Notes under the pieces: model-generated
Database searches by the model: none
What the model was told of the DNA's origin: nothing
The model's input: the letters and a program-made list of their open reading frames with translations, nothing else
Made by a program: the position numbers and the translations under genes
Part shown: in pieces, positions 57,174 through 64,000 of the stretch
How the letters are laid out: every line of letters begins with the position of its first letter
Numbering within the stretch: position 1 is the stretch's first letter
DNA from: Pyricularia pennisetigena
Taxonomy: Eukaryota > Ascomycota > Sordariomycetes > Magnaporthales > Pyriculariaceae
NCBI RefSeq assembly: GCF_004337985.1
Contig: NW_021940920.1
Coordinates: forward strand, 1,720,549 to 1,784,548
Length of the DNA stretch: 64,000 nucleotides
Reading direction: 5' to 3'

Positions 57174-57525
57174 ACGGCGGAGGAGCTTAGGTTCATGACA
57201 GCGTCTTGGAAATCCCAGAGTTGTAAAAGAGGTGTCGTTGCCACACTGTTGTGTGTTCTAGGTTGAATAATGGCTGGTAGGATGTTGCATCCCCTGTCGG
57301 CAGGGTTTCTATAGCGGACACGTATTTTTATCGGCAAAATCCAGACATGATCCAACCGCTCCAAAGTGTCCTTTATACGGCAACATCGCCACTTTGAAGT
57401 CCGATAGGTTCAGGGAGCTATGTCTTTTTTTTTTTTTTGGTGCGTCACCTTGTTGACTTTTTGTTGATAAATGATGTCTTGGCTGCCCAGTGCAGTTCGC
57501 AGTGGGGGAATAAGAGCGTTCGTAT
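57174..57525. other. short spacer
   Basis: Region of about 350 bases holding the 3' flank of the small secreted protein and a T-run near 57427-57440. No coding signal is seen. Confidence 0.4.
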
Positions 57526-58024
57526 TTATATATTTCTACTGTTTTTGATCTGAAGAACTCTCATCATCTTGTCGGCCAACTGCTTGAAGTCGATGTCTTG
57601 GAGGCCGTTAAGAAGTGGTTTGATACTCTGGACCAATCCCACAACTTACAAGGTCTATATTTCCTATTGAATCCAGGAGAGGGCCAATTTGCCCCAAAAA
57701 AGCCCCTTGGGATCCAAACCAGCCGCCAGAAGTTGCGATGCGTTTTCCAACAGCGACTTGATCGTTTCAGCTGCTTCTGGTTGTAAGAAGGGGTTTGACT
57801 GAGTCAAGCAGCCCCTGGCTGCCCAGCTCGGTGATTGTGTCGATTAGTGGCTTGACCTGCTCAAGAAGCTTTTGCAGATCCAGCTCGCCGAGATTTTCGA
57901 GTAAGCCCTTGAGTTGTTTGCCAGTGGTCTCTGTCAGCAACTGCGTGGCATGGCTGAGAATCGACTTGATCAGCTGGACTGTCTTTGCGAAGGAGCGGCT
58001 TCAACGCCTCGACGAGACAATAGT
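57526..58024 (-). pseudogene. frameshifted gene for an amphipathic-helix repeat protein
   Basis: On the minus strand a series of leucine-rich amphipathic helices can be read, but only by changing frame. A segment with ALKPLL near 58005 is followed in another frame by about 70 codons beginning KTVQLIKSILSHATQLL and running through KGLLENLGELDLQKLL and VKPLIDTITELG to DSVKPLL. The pattern then continues in a third frame as PEAAETIKSLLENASQLL, and again as GQIGPLLDSIGNIDL and IKPLLNGLQDIDFKQL. The recurring KPLL unit shows these pieces belong to one repetitive protein. At least three single-base shifts and a stop separate them, so the copy looks dead. The family is not recognised; secreted helical-repeat proteins of fungi are one possibility. 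No ATG-started frame covers the main segment. Confidence 0.45.
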
Positions 58025-58682
58025 GAATTCTCTTTGGTACACTGCAGATACATACGTTTAAGAGGCAGCCAGCCATGCGTACCCGGCCTGCCATGCTGCT
58101 TCTTGGTCATTGGGCTCCTCTGAATCCAGATGACTATGCTCCATTCATCTAAAGGCTATGAATCCGTAACAAGACTGGGGAAAAGGTACAAAAGAGGGCT
58201 TTCATTCCTAGTTTGCCAGCTGCCCCAGATTTCGTCAGTCTGGGGCAGTCAGATCTCTTTATCTTCTCGTCGTCTTCCGCCTCCTGTAAATCTCTCAATT
58301 TTTGTTCGCTATATCCTTGGCGTTCCCTACAATGTTGTAAGATGATGAGCTGTAAAAGGAGCAGATATTTGGTTCGGCCGGGACCTGAAAATGCGACTAT
58401 GGGTGCCCATTCCGTTTGTCTGTTCTATAGCGCCAAGGCTAATGCATTGAGTGTTTATTTGTCGGAGCAAGCCAAAATCTTCAGCTTGGGGCTCTGACTC
58501 AAAGGTCGCCTCCGTGGGTGGGTGCACCAACTTGAATTGAGTAAGAGCTAAGAAGCGATATGCCAGCCAATAACAACCATTCATCCACACTATCGAGACA
58601 CTAACATGAGAAACAGCAGCTATCATGACAAGAAAAGTAAGCCACACAACAATCCACTAATAAATAGCCACAGCCCTCATCA
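58025..58682. other. spacer, no gene seen
   Basis: Contains the putative 5' flank of the helical-repeat pseudogene and the 3' flank of the mpaB-like gene. Open frames up to 106 codons overlap on both strands and have no recognisable features. Confidence 0.35.
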
Positions 58683-59582
58683 CTAACCCCTCGGCCAATG
58701 CCCAGTCCTCTGTATCATCTCCACCGACCTCTTCATGTCCTGCATGTAAAATCTAGCCGGCGTCTGGCGCACCCACATGGGCAGGTAGGGATAGATCAAA
58801 GCCGTATAGCCGGCGGTGAAGTGGAAAAGCGCATTTCCGAGCGGGGACGGCGTGAGGCCGTACTCGCGCTGCAGCCGCTCGGGCAGCCACTGGGCCGTGA
58901 ACAGGCGGCCGGCCGGCAGCACCGGCCACAACCAGACGGGGATGTGCCTGGGCCAGAGGAGATCGGCGGCCAGGCTGCGGGCCCAGTCGGTGACGTGGAG
59001 GGTGTCGATGTTGTGCTGCCAGTAGCGCCAGAACTCGTCCAGGGTGGCCGGCCACATGTCGGGCGGCATGCGGAGCGACGTGCCGTAGACGCCGGCCTCG
59101 CGGAACCACCGCTCCTGCAGCGGCCGCGACACCTTGCCGAAGAAGGTCTCGTGCACCGTGATGAGCGAGACCAGCAGCGTCGCGGCCGTCCACTTGTGCA
59201 GCTCCGGGTCGTCGGCGTCGTACCCGGCGCCCTTGACGCTGGCGTGCCGGCGGTGGATCACGCCAAAGATGGCTTCTTTTTCTTCCTGCGTCCCGTGGAT
59301 GGCCGCGAAGAGGAAGCGCGACGTCGTCTGCAGCCGGTTCACGACGCGCCCGGCAAAGTTGGAGTGCTTGAAGGCGCCCTCGGCCAGGGCGGGATGCGCG
59401 AACTGGCACAGGATGGCAAACTGCCCGCCCACCAAGTAGATGGCGTCCTGTGCCATCTTGCGCAGCTCGACGGGCTCTTGGATCGTGTCAAATATGTGCG
59501 GTTTTTTCAATGATGATCCTGACGCTGCTGGGGGATGAATGGCCCCGTTGACGTCTGGTAGGTCGTCCGCGGTGGATGCCAT
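58683..59582 (-). CDS. mpaB/rubber-oxygenase-like (DUF2236) oxygenase
   Basis: A single exon encodes 299 residues, a normal length for the DUF2236 family, whose founding members are latex-clearing protein and the ER-bound oxygenase MpaB of mycophenolic acid synthesis. These are haem-dependent or haem-like oxygenases that cleave or oxidise isoprenoid and other hydrophobic substrates. The conserved HRRHASVKG segment (near 110), LHKWTAATLLVS, and the following helices with VHETFF and WRYWQHNIDTLHVTD fit the family. The protein has no obvious N-terminal signal; a hydrophobic segment near 262-275 is only moderately membrane-like. It is not next to the PKS cluster, and its substrate is unknown. Confidence 0.75.
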   Translation of the reverse strand: MASTADDLPDVNGAIHPPAASGSSLKKPHIFDTIQEPVELRKMAQDAIYLVGGQFAILCQFAHPALAEGAFKHSNFAGRVVNRLQTTSRFLFAAIHGTQEEKEAIFGVIHRRHASVKGAGYDADDPELHKWTAATLLVSLITVHETFFGKVSRPLQERWFREAGVYGTSLRMPPDMWPATLDEFWRYWQHNIDTLHVTDWARSLAADLLWPRHIPVWLWPVLPAGRLFTAQWLPERLQREYGLTPSPLGNALFHFTAGYTALIYPYLPMWVRQTPARFYMQDMKRSVEMIQRTGHWPRG

Positions 59583-61107
59583 GCTGAACGAAGATGATTC
59601 TAGTCCGGAATTCTTTAGGGTTGAATAAAGGCAACAGCTTCCTACAAGGTGTAATAGTGTTCAGGACAGGAAGCCCGTGAACCAAGTAGCATAAAATACC
59701 AGTGGCACGATCAGATAATCTGTTGAAGTAGGCGTGTTTGTCTAGTAGTAGTCACTAATAACCCACAAGCCTCACTGCTCAAGTTGGACAGGCTGTCGAT
59801 GCTATCGCTAGTCGGCGTGGGGGCCGACATGTTGGTTTGAGGCGTATATTCACATCCACTTTTGCGCCCCCCACCAAAGACGAGCTACTTTTCCGACCGA
59901 AGAGCCACTAAGGCCTTTTAAATCATGCCATTCCATTCTACCCCGAGAGTCACGCGATGAGTCAGGAACGAGAAAAAAAGCTCAAGTTTATAACATCATG
60001 GGGGGAGATAAACCTCGGCTAGCTTTTGTCAAGGTAAGCCTGCATATAGTCCATCCCCAAAGCTGGACTTGTTGTTGGTGTTGGTGTTGTCGTTGGTGAG
60101 GAGATGCTTGGTACAAGAAAAAATGAAAATAAAAATAAAAATAAAAACATGCCTCGAACCTCCGTCACAAACACAGCAATCTGCTCAGTCTTCCATACAT
60201 AACCACTAAAGCAGTGATTGCCTAGAACTTGATCACTCGATTACAGAATGCAGTTAGCTGCATGGTACCTACCTAGTTATGCATGCCAAGCTGTCAAAAA
60301 GTCAAAAAGCAACGGCTGAGCTGCCAGCACACACGCCAATCTGTCCCCGCTCTACTCTTGTCTTCCCCACGAGGCGTGGCAGGTCCGGTTACCATTCCGA
60401 ACTTGGCTATCTACCAATGGGAACAATAGCATGTGGATGTGGATGATTAGTAGATAGCTAGTTAAAAGTTTTAGTTCCCAGTGCAGACTGCATGCAACAC
60501 AGCAACGACTCCCAACCTGGTCTCGCCCTCGTGACTGCCAAGACTGTCAGCCGAGGCTTGAGATACGAGCGGGGAATCCCCCATGAGGGAGCAGTCCTCT
60601 TATCATGAGACGCTGTCCAGGTCGAGAAAGGCGGAAGGGATATGCCACACCCTTTGGCCATATCAAGGCTAGATACTGAAAAAAGGTCATGCGGGGTGCG
60701 CAAGTTATCAAGCTTGATGCGACGGCTGCGCTGTGTACTGCGGACTGGCGTGAAGTGCATTGTGGATCAGATCGCTATATAGTGGGCGAGAGACGATCCC
60801 TTGCATGAGCTTGAACCAAGTGTGAAATTAACAATGCCTTTGACCTATATTCTTGTATTTCAGCTAGTTATTGTCAAGTGTTTGATTAGCTCGCCACCAT
60901 GCTGATCATGTTGAGTTTATCCGTTAGCTCGGATATGGCCATCTTTGTTGCCGCTGCTAGCTGCTGAGGTATTCTTCAGGCTTCCCGATGGGCCTTGATC
61001 AAGCAAGTCTGTTTTATCTTTTGATCTGTCTTCAATCTTTTACCTCGTTCGTACAAATTCAGACACTCAATCTCGGCCATCTCTTTGTGATCATCGAGAC
61101 TGAAACC
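59583..61107. other. spacer, no gene seen
   Basis: About 1.5 kb with an AAAAT-rich run near 60120-60147. One featureless 100-codon frame runs on the minus strand (60760-60458). No tRNA, repeat ends or coding exons were identified. Confidence 0.4.
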
Positions 61108-61169
61108 ATGACTTCGTTCTTCAAGGGGTTAGTTCTCTAGTTACGGCGCCGACCACAGCTCGAATGGCA

Positions 61170-61217
<48 letters not shown>

Positions 61218-61829
61218 ACCGCTCCCGCAGCAACAACCCCCAATCTAGTCCGTGCGAAACCAGGAGGCCACCGGACACTGACAGCCTGCACAGCAATGAT
61301 CCTCTAGTCCGTCATGAATTCAGAGCGGCCGAGAAGAGAGGGCAAGGGGAAGGGCTCACCAAGAGACAGAAGCTCAAGCGGCATTGGCAGCGTTTTTGGG
61401 CATTTTACGCATTGTAGCTTTACAACCCCAACACGACAGCCTTCTCGCTCTTTATGGCCGTCGGCCTGCCCCAGCAACACCTGGACGGACCAAACGACAT
61501 CGACGCACCCGAGAGCATCTTGCGCATATCCAGCAAGATGAAGCTGACAAACTGGCTATGCTTCGTGGTGCGCGACTCGATCGTCGAGCTATCCCTGCGC
61601 GGCGACTCGCACATCACTCAACCTCGGCGCCATCAAGTCGTCAGTGCACCTGATGGACGGCATTGTCGACAAGCTCAATGCGTCGCGCGTCGTCGACAGG
61701 TCGAATTCTACAGCCGACACCGTCGCCATCCCGCGCAATCTGCTCAAGCGCGTACAGCACGAGCTGACCACTACGGCGCTCAAGTCAGTCGTGAGGGACT
61801 TGACGAGCGGGAGGAGTACGACGCTGTGA
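61108..61829 (+). pseudogene. broken two-exon gene, possibly a membrane-anchored protein
   Basis: Exon 1 (61108-61127, MTSFFKG) has a GTTAGT donor; the intron (61128-61230) carries a 41-base poly-A tract and ends CTGATACCGCTCCCGCAG. Exon 2 continues in phase through SLHSNDPLVRHEFRAAEKRG and KLKRHWQRFWAFYAL, a basic-then-aromatic stretch like the start of a membrane anchor. It then meets a TAG at 61415-61417, yet the same frame carries on as sensible protein (SLFMAVGLPQQ, ILRISSKMKLTNWLCFVV). Near 61618 a one-base shift is needed to continue (LNLGAIKSSVHLMDGIVDKL) to a stop at 61827-61829. The layout loosely recalls fungal DUF3712-type proteins, but that is weak. A truncated functional product cannot be excluded. 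Confidence 0.45.
61171..61211. repeat. poly-A tract, 41 bases
   Basis: An uninterrupted run of 41 A inside the putative first intron of the broken gene at 61108-61829. Confidence 0.9.
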
Positions 61830-62611
61830 AACCCCGACGCAGTAAACGTCTTGGTAAAATGGCAAGAATCCGCGATGCACAATTGCTCCGGATGCGACCA
61901 GACCCCCCCGTAACAGTCGTCATGCATTGCCCCGACACCCGTATTTGTCAGCTTGGGATCACTGCCGTAAATACGGCGACGCACTGTCAATTTTAGCGTC
62001 TGGTGTCCCCTCCGGCCGGTCAGTTAGACCCCTGTTGCAGGCACCGAACTACGGATATAAGCGGGGATTACTTGTGTAAAGACCATCAGGTCCCGCCGGC
62101 CGATGGCTCCGGCAAGACAAGAGTTATTGTAGTTTCCACTTCATGACAAAAACCCGAGGGGCAGCAATTTTGTCTCTAATGCCGTCCCGTTTGCTTCATA
62201 CCAAACCTCGGAGAATTCGACTGCTTAATCCCGTTAATATCGCAGCTTTGGGCTTTTGGTGAACCTGATGGCGCCATTTCAAACATTCCATTTTCGGTTT
62301 AATCTCCGTGCCAACACGTTGCATTCTGGCGCCAATGCAAACAACATTTGTAATCCTCAGATTGGTAAGCGTAGGAAGGATTCAGGCATCAATGTAGGGA
62401 GGTAGGTACTTTGCTATAAGTAGTCCAGCATCTTGAATACTATTTTTTTTTTCTTTTTGCAAGTCCGCATCGAATAGACTTCCAGCTCATTAACACATAT
62501 CCAGCTTCTCTTATATACCTTTCCTCTCGTGAACCAACAAAAAAAAACCCCCCATCCCGTCAGCACTAGTGCGCACCAGCAACCTTGCTTCTAACCTCAA
62601 ACATCCACAAC
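61830..62611. other. spacer and leader of the SDR gene
   Basis: No gene is supported. The last 150 bases are CT- and CA-rich with an A-run and a C-run, as expected of a 5' leader. Confidence 0.4.
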
Positions 62612-63471
62612 ATGGCACCCACCACCGTTCTGATTACCGGAGCCAACCGCGGCCTTGGCAAGGGCCTCATCGAGCTTTACCTCTCCAAGCCCAACCATGT
62701 AAGCTGCCTTGTCCCACTCGCGGAGCCCCGACTCCCCCTTGCTGACATGCAGACCCACGCGCTCCAAAAACAAAACAGATCGTCGTGGCCGCTGTCCGCG
62801 ACCCATCGCACTCCACCTCCCAAGCCCTATCCTCCATCGCCAAGGCGGATGACAGCAAACTGGTACTGGTCAAGTACGACGCGGGCATCGAGCAGGATGC
62901 GTACGACGTGGTGGAAAGCCTGCAAAAGTCGCACGGCGTCGACAAGCTCGACGTGGTGGTGGCCAACGCGGCCATCGCCAAGGGGTTCGTAAAGGTCAAG
63001 GACGCGACGCGGGCCGACGCCCTGGAGCACATCACCGTCAACGTCCTGGGCGTGCTGTCGCTGTTCCAAGCGACCAGGCCGCTGCTCGAGAAGGCGGCGG
63101 CGGCGGCCGCGGCGGCATCTTCCTCCGCGGACGAGAAGCCCATCTTCGCCATCATCGGCACCATCGCCGGCAGCCTGGGCGACCAGCCCAACATGCCCAA
63201 CGCCATCTACGGCGCCTCGAAGTCCATGGTGCACTGGTACGGCAAGCGTCTGCACCTCGAGGAGGAGTGGCTCACCAGCTTGGTCATCCACCCGGGCTGG
63301 GTGCAGACCGACATGGGCAACTTTGGCGCTCAGTTCATGGGCGTCACCGAGGCGCCTGTCACCATCGACGACTCGGTCAATGGCATGTTTGCCATCCTGA
63401 CCGACAAGGAGGCCAGGGACAAGTGGGGTGGCAAGCTGGTTGTGTACGACCAGAGTGTCCTTGCTTGGTAG
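62612..63471 (+). CDS. short-chain dehydrogenase/reductase
   Basis: Two exons (62612-62698 and 62779-63471) encode 259 residues. The 80-base intron is GTAAGC...ACAG with a TTGCTGACAT branch-like site. The cofactor motif TGANRGLG (9-16), the VVANAA strand motif and the catalytic YGASK (Tyr174, Lys178) identify a classical SDR. The overall wording is closest to the norsolorinic-acid-ketoreductase-like group that is common in fungi, which reduces ketones with NADPH. An alanine-rich run (about 133-143) precedes the central strand. The gene stands alone at the window edge, so no pathway can be assigned. Confidence 0.85.
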
Positions 63472-63916
63472 AGCGGCCCTGAAATTAGACGCCGGCTGGG
63501 GTTCGGTGATGCACGTGTGCTTTGTGTGGCGTGGAGTCTCAAGGTGCTTGCTTGTGCTGAAGTTGGTTGTTTTTCTCTCTTTCTTTTTTTTAGCGAGGCA
63601 ATTGATATTTACTGAGATTTGAATTTTATGCAACTAACAAGCGAGGGTATTACCATGAGTATCACTATGAACGTTGCCAACACTTGTGTTGTTCCTTGGC
63701 TATCATCCGTATGCCACGTTGTCAGTCCGGACTCCGGCGTATGCTTTTCATTTTCGCCTTGTTGCTGTTTTTGGCTAGAAACTGTCGCACGAGGGTGGAA
63801 CAAACGTCGAATTTTCTATTCAAGCGGATGTATCTGACCAAGGTGATGCGATTTTCTGCCATTGTGTTACGGAACAACCCAACCTTGAGTCGTCTGCTTT
63901 GAGGCACCAACGGTTG

Positions 63917-63951
<35 letters not shown>

Positions 63952-64000
63952 GCATGTCTACAGCATGAAATTCATGTTCTTGACTTCAAATGACACAGAC
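63472..64000. other. 3' flank with (TA)n microsatellite
   Basis: The window ends in non-coding sequence downstream of the SDR gene. A TA dinucleotide repeat of about 15 units lies at 63919-63949. Confidence 0.5.

Noticed and set aside
1..64000. CRISPR arrays, bacterial operons, 5S or other rRNA genes
   Set aside because: No such repeats or conserved sequences were seen, and gene structure is eukaryotic throughout.

Overview
The window reads as nuclear DNA of a filamentous ascomycete (Pezizomycotina), probably a Sordariomycete and probably plant-associated. The grounds are short introns of about 66-130 bases with GTAAGT/GTACGT-type donors and CTAAC/CTGAT branch sites, single genes spaced kilobases apart with no operons, a large iterative polyketide synthase gene, a Pbs2-type MAPKK, and small secreted proteins. 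Species is not determined. Poly-T and poly-A tracts are unusually frequent, and many sit inside introns.

Region 1 (1 to about 7.0 kb) is AT-rich accessory DNA. It has no confident large gene, but holds degraded coding-like islands, a newly assembled two-exon secreted-protein gene (4212-4627, minus) and a MITE-like element of 411 bp with perfect 18-bp terminal inverted repeats (5189-5599).

Region 2 (7.0 to 29.5 kb) is a secondary-metabolite gene cluster. In order it holds a family III CoA-transferase broken by several frameshifts and a stop; a CYP52-like P450; a second P450; a class I SAM methyltransferase (minus); a 2651-residue highly reducing PKS (KS-AT-DH-cMT-ER-KR-ACP); an EgtD/Methyltransf_33-like SAM methyltransferase (minus); and an MCT-type MFS transporter with a GC-AG intron. 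The likely logic is that the PKS builds a reduced, C-methylated chain, the P450s oxidise it, the methyltransferases cap it and the MFS protein exports it. No chain-releasing domain and no pathway-specific regulator were found. A 12-bp GCCGGC-containing tandem repeat lies about 200 bp upstream of the PKS start.

Region 3 (29.5 to 52.3 kb) is mostly housekeeping or conserved genes: a secreted But2-domain protein, a Cys-rich nuclear-type protein, a NAP-family histone chaperone, a predicted ethylene-forming enzyme (2-oxoglutarate/arginine dioxygenase) with all expected ligands, an Hst2-like sirtuin, PBS2, and a PIN-like membrane transporter. They are separated by long gene-poor spacers.

Region 4 (52.3 to 64.0 kb) holds a tRNA-Asn(GTT) with an intron, a three-exon cysteine-containing small secreted protein, a frameshifted amphipathic-helix pseudogene, an mpaB-type (DUF2236) oxygenase, a broken gene whose first intron carries a 41-base poly-A tract, and a short-chain dehydrogenase.

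Three genes or gene remnants (4212-4627, 56663-57173, 61108-61829) were put together by reading across introns. All family assignments come from recognised motifs and remembered family sequences; no database search was run.
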